DNA of 7,169 nt from Betaproteobacteria bacterium (GTDB taxonomy: Bacteria; Desulfobacterota; Desulfovibrionia; Desulfovibrionales; Desulfovibrionaceae): assembly GCA_009778295.1 (NCBI GenBank), contig WRKB01000258.1, positions 1 through 7,169 of the forward strand. The letters are read 5' to 3'. The position numbers were made by a program, and so were the translations under genes. This document shows, piece by piece, positions 1 through 5,934 of the stretch. The first letter of the stretch is position 1. The number at the start of each line of letters is the position of its first letter. The notes beneath the pieces were generated by a model. The model saw only the letters and a list, made by a program, of their open reading frames with translations, searched no databases and was not told where the DNA came from.

Positions 1-639
1 GTGGGCTTCCGAGGTGTTGGAACCAATAATGAAAAAACAGCTGGCGCGGTCAATGTCCGCGTAAGTGCCCATCGGCTCGTCCTTGCCGAAGGAGGTGAGG
101 TATCCTCCAACCGCCGAGGCCATACATAAGCGGGGATTGCCGTCCACATTGTTCGTGCGGAACCCCGCCTTGAATATTTTGTTGGCGAGATAGGTCTCTT
201 CTGTCAGACACTGGCCGGAACCGTACCATGCAACGGAGTTCGGCCCATGTGCATCCACGGCGGCGCGGAACTTCTTGGCCATCAAATCCAGGGCATCGTT
301 CCACGCAAGCGGCTCCAACGGCGCGTCCTTATTTTTACGGTACATCGGCTGGGTGACGCGATCCGGCGAATTCAGCACCGGAATAAGCATGGCCCCTTTC
401 AGGCATAGCAAACCCGCGTTGTGGTTGCCGGGGTCGCCTTTAATAGCAACAGCTTTACCGTTTTTTACCCCTACAAGCACGCCGCAGCCGGTACCGCAGT
501 AGCGGCATACGCCCTTGACCCACGTATCTGGGGTATCATCCTGTGCGCCGGCGGCCAATGCCTGCAGTGGACCGGAAGCTGCCGCGACCGCTGCTGAGAG
601 CGCCATGCTGCGTAAAAATTCACGTCTTGAAAATTCCAT
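1..639 (-). CDS. napA: Periplasmic nitrate reductase catalytic subunit NapA, N-terminal 213 residues (truncated by window edge)
   Basis: NapA reduces nitrate to nitrite in the periplasm at a bis-molybdopterin Mo centre fed by one 4Fe-4S cluster. The start ATG is at 639-637, preceded by a good Shine-Dalgarno (AAGGAG, six bases upstream). Residues 4-10 (SRREFLR) are a twin-arginine signal, followed by an Ala-rich stretch with a likely AxA cleavage after about residue 29, so the protein is probably exported folded through Tat. Cys45, Cys48, Cys52 (CRYCGTGC) and Cys79 (LLCLKG) form the 4Fe-4S site. Cys172 in NPRLCMASAV matches the Mo-ligating cysteine of NapA. WYGSGQCLTEE and KDEPMGTYADID are also typical of the family. 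The frame is open to base 1, and the family is usually about 750-830 residues, so roughly three quarters lie outside the window. It is third in a napC-napM-napA order. Other molybdopterin oxidoreductases (formate dehydrogenase, assimilatory Nas) are less likely given the two cytochromes upstream. Confidence 0.96.
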   Translation of the reverse strand, partial: MEFSRREFLRSMALSAAVAAASGPLQALAAGAQDDTPDTWVKGVCRYCGTGCGVLVGVKNGKAVAIKGDPGNHNAGLLCLKGAMLIPVLNSPDRVTQPMYRKNKDAPLEPLAWNDALDLMAKKFRAAVDAHGPNSVAWYGSGQCLTEETYLANKIFKAGFRTNNVDGNPRLCMASAVGGYLTSFGKDEPMGTYADIDRASCFFIIGSNTSEAH

Positions 640-645
640 ATTCTT

Positions 646-660
646 CTCCTTCACGAAGGA
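646..660 (-). promoter_or_regulatory. napA Shine-Dalgarno within a small hairpin
   Basis: On the minus strand the napA Shine-Dalgarno AAGGAG (positions 651-646) forms the 3' arm of an inverted repeat TCCTT-CGTG-AAGGA (660-647), five pairs with a four-base loop and one possible outer T-G wobble. The fold would partly hide the ribosome binding site. The 81-base napM-napA spacer is the only real gap in the visible operon, so napA is not coupled to napM and may be controlled separately in translation. The hairpin is short and could be chance. Confidence 0.4.
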
Positions 661-720
661 ATACGCGTGTACAATAAGCCTCTGCGTGGCGGAAATTTCT
701 CTTTCATCCCCGCGCCAATA

Positions 721-1176
721 CTATTCCAAGGTAGTTTTGCCTGTTTCCTGACGGTAGACGTAGGCGCTGCCATGCATGGAGCCCTGGTGGTAAGGGTGGC
801 AGCTTGAACAGTCGTTCCGCTTGCCGAACTTCGCTTCCATACGATCCATGCTCAACGAATGGCAGCGGGCACACAAACTAGCGTCCGGCGTGCGCGTGAA
901 CGCCACGGAACCCTTGCCGTCCGGCTGTCCATGACAGGTTTGACAACGCACCAAGGTAACCCCATGCTTGCTCTCATACCATTCCTGAGCCACCTTGGGC
1001 GTAGTTTTGATATGGCATCCATAACAATCACCCATGCGCTCCGGAGCGTCAAGATGCTTGGCGGCTTCACAGCGCACCGCAGGAAAAGCCCAATTTATAT
1101 ACGCGAAATAGCCACCCACCAGTACGAGCAGCAGCAGTGGAATGATAATTACAGGTTTACGGAGTATATCCGTCAT
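721..1176 (-). CDS. napM: Membrane-anchored tetraheme cytochrome c, NapM-like
   Basis: This is a predicted electron carrier between the quinol dehydrogenase NapC and NapA, anchored to the membrane and facing the periplasm. The 151-residue product has a hydrophobic segment at about residues 8-28 (IIIPLLLLVLVGGYFAYINW), best read as an uncleaved signal anchor, then four heme c motifs: CYGCH (51-55), CQTCH (78-82), CARCH (102-106) and CSSCH (123-127). Extra histidines (His71, His130, His135) could serve as distal ligands. The start ATG (1176-1174) has an AAGGAG Shine-Dalgarno and overlaps the napC stop as ATGA, so translation is probably coupled. The stop is TAG at 723-721. A tetraheme NapM beside napC and napA is known from Desulfovibrio, where it is thought to take the place of the diheme NapB. 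The name rests on heme count, anchor and position, not on an alignment. Confidence 0.86.
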   Translation of the reverse strand: MTDILRKPVIIIPLLLLVLVGGYFAYINWAFPAVRCEAAKHLDAPERMGDCYGCHIKTTPKVAQEWYESKHGVTLVRCQTCHGQPDGKGSVAFTRTPDASLCARCHSLSMDRMEAKFGKRNDCSSCHPYHQGSMHGSAYVYRQETGKTTLE

Positions 1177-1742
1177 GGCTGACTCTCCTTGAGTTTGCTG
1201 AGAAACTTGGCATTGCGCGGAATACGTTTATCAAAGGGAGGCAGGTGCGCCATATTGGCATGACACCCTGCACAGCCGCTACGGGCCTGACCGTTGGTTC
1301 CCAGATACGCTTCATGGGCCAGTTTGCCTTCCACAGAAACAGGACCGTCATTTTTAGCGTTTTTGAGCAAATCTTCGTGACAAACGCGGCAATTGCCGTC
1401 ATCCACAAAACGGCGGGCCACAGGCTGCATAGCAGCACGATCCAGTTCAGGAGGCTTTTCGGTATAATGCACCCAAAGATCCTTGCCCCCCAGATACGAT
1501 TTGCCCGCCAGCATGCGTACAATATTCGTACCCGGCACATGGCACTGCACACAACCTATAGGCTGCCCCTTGGCATCTTTGGCATGCGGAGAAGCCTCCA
1601 GCTCTTTTTGATAGAGCTGCATCTCGTGGCAGGAGAGGCAAAAGCTGCTCTTTTGGGTTTCCCTGACAACCATGCCTGTCCCCAGCAGGCACACGAACAC
1701 CGCGATACCGGCCATCCAGTATCGTTTTCGTCGTAACGACAT
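1173..1742 (-). CDS. napC: NapC/NirT-family tetraheme quinol dehydrogenase
   Basis: NapC-family proteins oxidise quinol at the membrane and pass electrons to periplasmic reductases. The 189-residue product has one N-terminal membrane helix (about residues 8-26, after the positive MSLRRKR start) and four heme c motifs: CLSCH (35-39), CVQCH (64-68), CRVCH (118-122) and CAGCH (157-161). The first heme reads CLSCHEM; Met41 fits the CxxCHxM pattern of the NapC/NrfH family. Length is typical of the family. The start at 1742 is preceded by AAAAGGAG about ten bases upstream. The frame stays open further upstream to 1850, but that stretch lacks a ribosome site and any NapC-like sequence, so the longer start was rejected. 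The gene is first in the visible operon, overlaps napM by four bases (ATGA), and faces a two-component system transcribed the other way. NrfH-type proteins are close relatives; the napA neighbour decides for NapC. Confidence 0.93.
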   Translation of the reverse strand: MSLRRKRYWMAGIAVFVCLLGTGMVVRETQKSSFCLSCHEMQLYQKELEASPHAKDAKGQPIGCVQCHVPGTNIVRMLAGKSYLGGKDLWVHYTEKPPELDRAAMQPVARRFVDDGNCRVCHEDLLKNAKNDGPVSVEGKLAHEAYLGTNGQARSGCAGCHANMAHLPPFDKRIPRNAKFLSKLKESQP

Positions 1743-1825
1743 ACGGTTATTACTCCTTTTGCTTGTGTACGCACACCACTTCTGAATGCCACTCTGGAAC
1801 GTAGTGCTGTTTTGCAGAGATAAAC

Positions 1826-1841
1826 TACAAAAAACATGCCG
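1826..1841 (-). promoter_or_regulatory. Candidate sigma-54 (-24/-12) promoter of the nap operon
   Basis: Read on the minus strand (1841 to 1826) the sequence is CGGCATGTTTTTTGTA. Against the sigma-54 consensus TGGCACG-N4-TTGCW it keeps the -24 GG, the CA, the G at the end of the -24 block, TTG of the -12 block and the last A, with the exact GG-to-GC spacing. Mismatches are C for the first T, T for C in the -24 block, and T for the -12 C. The last affects a normally well-conserved base, so this would be a weak or strongly activator-dependent promoter. Transcription would start near 1814, giving a leader of about 72 bases to napC. A sigma-54 activator encoded divergently makes the match more believable. 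Confidence 0.5.
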
Positions 1842-1872
1842 TGCGGGCACAGATTAAAATCTTTTGTAATTA

Positions 1873-1899
1873 TACTATGTTAATAATATTAACATAGTA
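1873..1899. promoter_or_regulatory. Perfect 27-bp palindrome between napC and the sensor kinase gene (likely operator or upstream activating site)
   Basis: Two perfect 13-base arms (TACTATGTTAATA and its reverse complement) flank a single central A at 1886. The core can be read as TGTTAA-N5-TTAACA. A perfect dyad of this size in the divergent spacer is very likely a dimer binding site. Its centre is about 45 bases upstream of the candidate -24/-12 element, suitable for an activator of sigma-54 polymerase, and it could also regulate the kinase gene. No T-tract follows on either strand, so it is not a terminator. A minus-strand TATAAT (1874-1869) sits at its edge, so a sigma-70 nap promoter with the palindrome over the -35 region is an alternative. 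The half sites resemble some Rex-type sites, but the five-base spacer does not fit the usual four. Confidence 0.75.
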
Positions 1900-1944
1900 A
1901 TGATAAAAAATGAAGGGTAAAACAGCCTTGCAATGTGTAGAAAA

Positions 1945-1963
1945 ATCAGACAGTTTGTCAGAT
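1945..1963. promoter_or_regulatory. Imperfect inverted repeat 42 bases before the sensor kinase start
   Basis: ATCAGACA and TGTCAGAT are separated by GTT and match in seven of eight paired positions. The element differs in sequence from the 27-bp palindrome and lies closer to the kinase gene, so it may be a separate operator or simply part of its leader RNA. I could not recognise a convincing promoter for the kinase gene in this spacer. Confidence 0.3.
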
Positions 1964-2004
1964 AAATATGACTCTCCGCCCACGCAGCGAAAAGGACCCA
2001 AAGG

Positions 2005-4269
2005 ATGAAATGCAGCACTGTGAAGCCGTATATATTGCCCTTTTTTCTTTCCGCGATCTGGTGCCTGCTGCTGCTGGTGCTTTTGCAACGCAATATGCGG
2101 GATGAAGAAAGCTACGCAACGGCACTGGCCCGTTTGCAGGCCCGCACTCTCTGCGCCCAGATGATGGACACCCGAGCCTGGAATGCTGCCCACGGCGGCG
2201 TATATGTGCGTGAAAGCGAATATGGCGTCGCCAACCCCTGGATTCCGGAAGAAATGCGCCGCGCTACCCTGTCCAACGGCGAAAGCCTCGTACTCATCAA
2301 TCCTGCCTACATGAGCCGCCAGATTGCCGAACGCGGCAGCACCAAAGGCGCGCGCTTGCGCATCACCAGCAGCAAGCCCCTCCGCCCGGAAAACCGGGCC
2401 GACGCATGGGAAGAGGCTGCGTTGCGCAGCATCAGCCTGGGAGAACCCGAAGTGTTCAAATTGGATGCGTCCGTGCCGGGTTCGCAAAATTTCCGTTATA
2501 TTGCGCCGTTGCATGCCGAAGAAGACTGTCTGCGCTGCCATACAAACAACAGGCTGCATGAAGTACGCGGCGGCATCAGCGTGACCCTGGAAGCCGCCCC
2601 CTTTTTACGGACAATCCAGGAATACAACGACACCCTCGGCTATACCTATGCGCTTATGGGACTGGCGGGCATGCTGGGAATAGGCAGTCTTTCCTTTGCC
2701 ATTAATCGCAAGCGCCTTCTTGCGGAGCATAAGGAGCAGATGAACAGCACCTTTTTAGCGAACATGAGCCACGACATGCGTACGCCGCTCACCGGCATCA
2801 TGGGCATGGCCGACTTGCTGCAGGAAGAAACGAATGAAGAGAAAAAACGGCAGGCATGCCGCTATCTTCGTTCCGCTGCCGCTACGTTGCTGGACATGGT
2901 TACGGACATCACCACGCATGCGGCCCTGGATACAGGACAGCTTCAATGTGCGCATCAGGCTTTTTCACTTAAAGAAAGCCTGGAGACCTGCCTGGAGCTG
3001 TTCCGCCCTGCCTGTGCTGAAAAAAAGCTGGAACTGGAACTCAGAATTATGGATGACCTGCCGCCTGTGCTGCTGGGAGATGAGTTCCGTTTGCGGCAGG
3101 CGCTCGGCAACCTGGTGGGCAATGCGGTAAAATTTACGGAACGTGGCGGTATCCGTGTAGAAGCGGGGGGGGAAGCCGTAGACGGCAATGAGTATATGCT
3201 GCTTATGAAGGTGCGGGACACCGGCCCCGGCATTGTGCCGGAAGAACAGGCGCACATTTTTGAACGCTTTGCCCAAGGCAACCAAGGCGAGATGCACAGC
3301 ACGCCGGGCACAGGACTTGGACTGTCCATTACACGAGAATTGGCGGGATTGATGCGTGGTACGCTTTGTCTGGAAAGCACACCTGGTGAAGGAAGCTGCT
3401 TTACCCTCAGCCTTCGTTGTGCACTGCCCGCAAATGCGACCAATGCACAATCCCGCCCGCTCGACGAGGGTGAAAAAAAAGTTTTGCAAGAGACGTCCGC
3501 CGCCCCGGCAAGCAAGCCCGAAGCACTCCGTATTGTCCTTGCGGAAGATAATAAGGCCAGCGCACATTTCTTCAAGGAAATTTTGCGTCAGGCCGGACAC
3601 AGTGTTGCAGTGGCCGAGGACGGGTTCGAAGCGCTTGCGCTCTTGCGGCATACCCCTGCAGACCTTGCCATTCTTGACATTCGTATGCCCGGTATAAACG
3701 GCCTGGAGCTTGTGGAGATCATCCGCAAAGGCGACGCGGGTGTTGAACCGGCACTACCGATCATCAGCATTACCGCCTCACAGAATGAAGAAATGCAAAC
3801 ACGGCTCAAGCAGCTCGGCGTGTGCGTTCAAGTGGCAAAACCCCTCAGCGCGGCACAACTCCTGCAAAGCATACGAAAAGCATACGGGAACAACAGTCTG
3901 CAGAGAGCGCCATCCGGTACGGAAACAGTCTTCGACCTTGCCGCAGCCCTTGAAAAAATGGAGGGCAACCATGTGTTGCTGCGCAAACTCGCCGCCGTGT
4001 CGCTTGAGGAACTGCCGCTACAGGAGCAGGCTCTTACACGGGCCATGGAGCAGAACACGCTGACGCAAGTTCACTGTCTGGCCCATGCGCTGAAAAACTC
4101 CGCAGCCATGCTGCAACTTCGACAACTGCGGACTGCCGCCGCAATCCTGGAAAACACCGCCCAAGCACAACAGGACTGCCAGCAGGCATGGCGGACGCTT
4201 CAACAGGCGATGCCCGTAGCGCAGAATGCCTTGCGGGCGTATGTGGATAACCGGGTGGATGCGATATGA
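2005..4269 (+). CDS. Hybrid sensor histidine kinase with heme c-binding periplasmic DUF3365/Tll0287-like domain, receiver and Hpt domains
   Basis: This 754-residue membrane kinase is the likely sensor of a phosphorelay. A membrane helix (about 8-28) and a second (about 212-233) enclose an extracytoplasmic domain. That domain has the DUF3365-type stretch DTRAWNAAHGGVYV (55-68) and a single heme c motif CLRCH (175-179). The cytoplasmic part holds HisKA with His256 (NMSHDMRTPL), a HATPase with N box (LGNLVGNAVKF), G1 DTGPGI (405-410), F box FERF (419-422) and G2 GTGLGL (435-440). It continues with a receiver (Glu514/Asp515, acceptor Asp558, Thr590, Lys612) and a C-terminal Hpt with HALKNSA (His694). 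All catalytic residues for His-Asp-His transfer are present. The start has AAGGA eight bases upstream. The stop overlaps the next gene by ATGA. Heme c attachment implies that it senses redox state or a gas or nitrogen oxide; nitrate or NO control of the divergent nap genes is inference. Confidence 0.93.
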   Translation: MKCSTVKPYILPFFLSAIWCLLLLVLLQRNMRDEESYATALARLQARTLCAQMMDTRAWNAAHGGVYVRESEYGVANPWIPEEMRRATLSNGESLVLINPAYMSRQIAERGSTKGARLRITSSKPLRPENRADAWEEAALRSISLGEPEVFKLDASVPGSQNFRYIAPLHAEEDCLRCHTNNRLHEVRGGISVTLEAAPFLRTIQEYNDTLGYTYALMGLAGMLGIGSLSFAINRKRLLAEHKEQMNSTFLANMSHDMRTPLTGIMGMADLLQEETNEEKKRQACRYLRSAAATLLDMVTDITTHAALDTGQLQCAHQAFSLKESLETCLELFRPACAEKKLELELRIMDDLPPVLLGDEFRLRQALGNLVGNAVKFTERGGIRVEAGGEAVDGNEYMLLMKVRDTGPGIVPEEQAHIFERFAQGNQGEMHSTPGTGLGLSITRELAGLMRGTLCLESTPGEGSCFTLSLRCALPANATNAQSRPLDEGEKKVLQETSAAPASKPEALRIVLAEDNKASAHFFKEILRQAGHSVAVAEDGFEALALLRHTPADLAILDIRMPGINGLELVEIIRKGDAGVEPALPIISITASQNEEMQTRLKQLGVCVQVAKPLSAAQLLQSIRKAYGNNSLQRAPSGTETVFDLAAALEKMEGNHVLLRKLAAVSLEELPLQEQALTRAMEQNTLTQVHCLAHALKNSAAMLQLRQLRTAAAILENTAQAQQDCQQAWRTLQQAMPVAQNALRAYVDNRVDAI

Positions 4270-5654
4270 CAAAACTTCTCGTAGTGGATGACGAAGCTCT
4301 GGTGCGCGTGCTGGTGGAAGAAGTGGTCGGCGCCCTTGGCTTTGAAGTGCTCAGCGCCGGCACCTTGGCGGAAGGATTGGCGTTGGGCCGCAAAGGCGTG
4401 GACCTTGTGCTGCTGGATGTCTTGCTGCCTGACGGTAACGGACTCGAGCGGATTAAAGATTTCAGCTACCTGCCCTCCCATCCGGAAATCCTGATCATCA
4501 GCGGGCACGGAGACGGCGATGCTGTTGAAAAGGCATTACGCTCAGGCGTCTGGGAATTTCTCGCCAAACCACTGAGCCCCCAGGAACTGACCCAGACCGT
4601 CAGCCAACTTATAGCCTACCGCCTCGGGAAACCGCGCCGCCAGGAAACCTCGCCCTTGGCGCGTATGGGCATCATCGGCAACAGCCCGCAACTTATGGCA
4701 GCCCTTCAAATACTGGCGGAAGCCGCGGCCAGCGACGTCAACGTCCTCCTGTTGGGAGAAACCGGCGTAGGCAAAGAACTCTTCGCCCATGCCCTGCACA
4801 AGAACAGCGCACGCGCCGCCCAACCTTTCGTGACCGTTGACTGCGCCGCATTACCCGCAAGCTTGGTGGAAAGCCATCTGTTCGGCTATGCCAAAGGAGC
4901 CTTCACCGGGGCGGATCGCAGCCGCGAGGGGCTGCTTGCGGCCGCCCATCGGGGCACATTATTTCTGGATGAAGTGGGGGATCTGCCCGCTGTAATCCAG
5001 GGCAATTTTTTACGCGTTCTTGAATTACGGCGCTTCCGCCCCGTAGGAGAGGTAAGGGAGGCTGAAAGCCAGTTCCGGCTTGTGGCCGCAACCAACCGTG
5101 ATCTGGAACAGCTTGCAGCGCTTGATCTGTTTCGTAACGATCTGCTCTTCCGGCTGCGCGGGGTCAGCATTCGTATCCCTCCGTTGCGGGAGCGCACAGA
5201 AGACATCCCCGATCTGACCCGGCATGCGGTCATGCGCTTTTGCTCACAGCATGCCATGCCTGCTAAGGAAATCACCGACGGATGCCTGGATCTGCTGCTC
5301 GAATACACTTGGCCCGGCAACGTGCGCGAACTCTTCCACACCATGGCGAGAGCCTGCGTTGCCGCAGGGCAACAGAACCGGATCTTTGCCGGACACCTGC
5401 CCACGGAACTGCGGGTTGCCGTAGCGCGCCGCAACATAGATAATTCACTACAAGCACCGTTTCAGGGACAAGCGTTTCCCCCCCTTGCGGACACGCCCAG
5501 CTTGCGCGAGTGGAAAACTCGCGCAGAGGCCATGTATGTCGAACAACTCGTTATGCACTGCCGGGGAGATATGCGTAAAGCTGCTGATATTGCTGGACTT
5601 TCTCGGGGGCACCTGTATGAGCTTCTAAAAAAGCACGGAAAAAACAAACGGTAG
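4266..5654 (+). CDS. Sigma-54-dependent response regulator (NtrC family)
   Basis: This 462-residue transcription activator is the likely final acceptor of the phosphorelay started by the kinase just upstream. The receiver (1-115) shows Asp8/Asp9, acceptor Asp51 (LLDVLLPDG), Ser79 at the Ser/Thr switch position and Lys101 (LAKPLS). The AAA+ domain (about 135-365) has Walker A GETGVGKE (164-171), an intact GAFTGA loop (211-216) for sigma-54 contact, Walker B LFLDEVGDL (232-240), an arginine-finger region FRNDLLFRL (289-297) and sensor II WPGNVREL (349-356). A Fis-type helix-turn-helix lies at about 434-458 (RKAADIAGLSRGHLYELLKK). Length and domain order are normal. The start ATG overlaps the kinase stop (ATGA) and has only a weak ribosome site, so coupled translation is likely. 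The obvious nearby target is the divergent nap operon. No other canonical sigma-54 promoter was seen in the window. Confidence 0.95.
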   Translation: MTKLLVVDDEALVRVLVEEVVGALGFEVLSAGTLAEGLALGRKGVDLVLLDVLLPDGNGLERIKDFSYLPSHPEILIISGHGDGDAVEKALRSGVWEFLAKPLSPQELTQTVSQLIAYRLGKPRRQETSPLARMGIIGNSPQLMAALQILAEAAASDVNVLLLGETGVGKELFAHALHKNSARAAQPFVTVDCAALPASLVESHLFGYAKGAFTGADRSREGLLAAAHRGTLFLDEVGDLPAVIQGNFLRVLELRRFRPVGEVREAESQFRLVAATNRDLEQLAALDLFRNDLLFRLRGVSIRIPPLRERTEDIPDLTRHAVMRFCSQHAMPAKEITDGCLDLLLEYTWPGNVRELFHTMARACVAAGQQNRIFAGHLPTELRVAVARRNIDNSLQAPFQGQAFPPLADTPSLREWKTRAEAMYVEQLVMHCRGDMRKAADIAGLSRGHLYELLKKHGKNKR

Positions 5655-5675
5655 GGCATTTTTTACTGGTGAAAC

Positions 5676-5699
5676 GAGTGGCAAGTCGTTGCCATTTTT
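5676..5699 (+). terminator. Intrinsic terminator after the two-component operon
   Basis: TGGCAA-GTCG-TTGCCA (5679-5694) is a perfect six-base stem with a four-base loop, extendable by A-T and G-T pairs on the outside, and is followed directly by TTTTT (5695-5699). It begins about 20 bases after the response regulator stop at 5654. It should end the kinase-regulator transcript and separate it from the small gene downstream. Confidence 0.85.
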
Positions 5700-5725
5700 C
5701 CAAAGAATTTGTACACACAGCGAAA

Positions 5726-5901
5726 AGTTGCTGTACGCACAGCAACTGCAAAGCGCCCGCAGAGGCAGGCCAAGTTCTCTTCGCATCACGCTGAATGCCG
5801 CCTATGTCTTCGCGGCGCGGGCTGCTGCCTTCGGCCGTAGCCCGATTCCAAGTGCAATCCGTTTGATTGCAACGTGGCATCAAAATCAAATACGATTTGA
5901 T
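5726..5901 (+). other. Gene-free stretch with a run of inverted repeats (possible structured RNA or operators)
   Basis: Between the terminator and the next gene I see no convincing protein, but several stems in a row. They are: a perfect nine-base stem with loop ACGC (5726-5747); a five-base GC stem (5797-5801 with 5812-5816); a long GC-rich stem of about eleven pairs with one mismatch and loop TTC (5818-5844), which overlaps no T-tract; a perfect seven-base stem TGCAATC/GATTGCA (5853-5871); and a perfect dyad ATCAAAT-ACG-ATTTGAT (5885-5901). The last overlaps a possible -10 box GATAAT (5899-5904) and so could be an operator. The rest could be a leader or a small RNA. No known RNA family was recognised. 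Confidence 0.4.
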
Positions 5902-5934
5902 AATGCTCTAACAGCATGGCAAAGGCTTCGGGAT

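Noticed and set aside
1795..1816. Plus-strand TGGAAC...TTTTGCA as a sigma-54 promoter for the kinase gene
   Set aside because: The GG to GC distance is 18 instead of 12 bases, which sigma-54 promoters do not tolerate.
1743..1850. N-terminal extension of napC to a start at 1850
   Set aside because: No Shine-Dalgarno, no NapC-like residues, and it would cover the candidate promoter; ATG at 1742 has a strong ribosome site and begins just before the membrane anchor.
1915..1933. Plus-strand GGGTAAAACAGCCTTGCA as a sigma-54 promoter for the kinase gene
   Set aside because: The -12 part TTGCA is good, but the spacing to the GG pair is two bases too long and the -24 block is poor.
1870..2559. Minus-strand 229-residue open frame over the kinase N-terminus
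   Set aside because: Antisense shadow of a gene with clear domains; it also runs through the regulatory spacer and shows no recognisable motif.
2955..3651. Two overlapping minus-strand open frames (206 and 228 residues) opposite the kinase core
   Set aside because: Antisense to the HATPase and receiver domains; low-complexity Ser/Arg-rich composition typical of shadow frames.
4886..5437. Minus-strand 183-residue open frame opposite the AAA+ domain
   Set aside because: Arg/Ser-rich antisense shadow of a conserved domain with intact Walker and GAFTGA motifs on the other strand.
5818..5844. GC-rich hairpin as a second intrinsic terminator
   Set aside because: It is not followed by a T-tract, and a proper terminator already lies at 5676-5699.
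5551..5889. Minus-strand 112-residue open frame across the terminator and stem-loop region
   Set aside because: It overlaps the response regulator end and the terminator, has no ribosome site or recognised domain, and its composition looks random.
5689..5934. Longer version of the small OB-fold-like protein starting with TTG at 5689
   Set aside because: The TTG lies within the terminator stem, the added 82 residues look non-coding, and ATG 5935 has a ribosome site.
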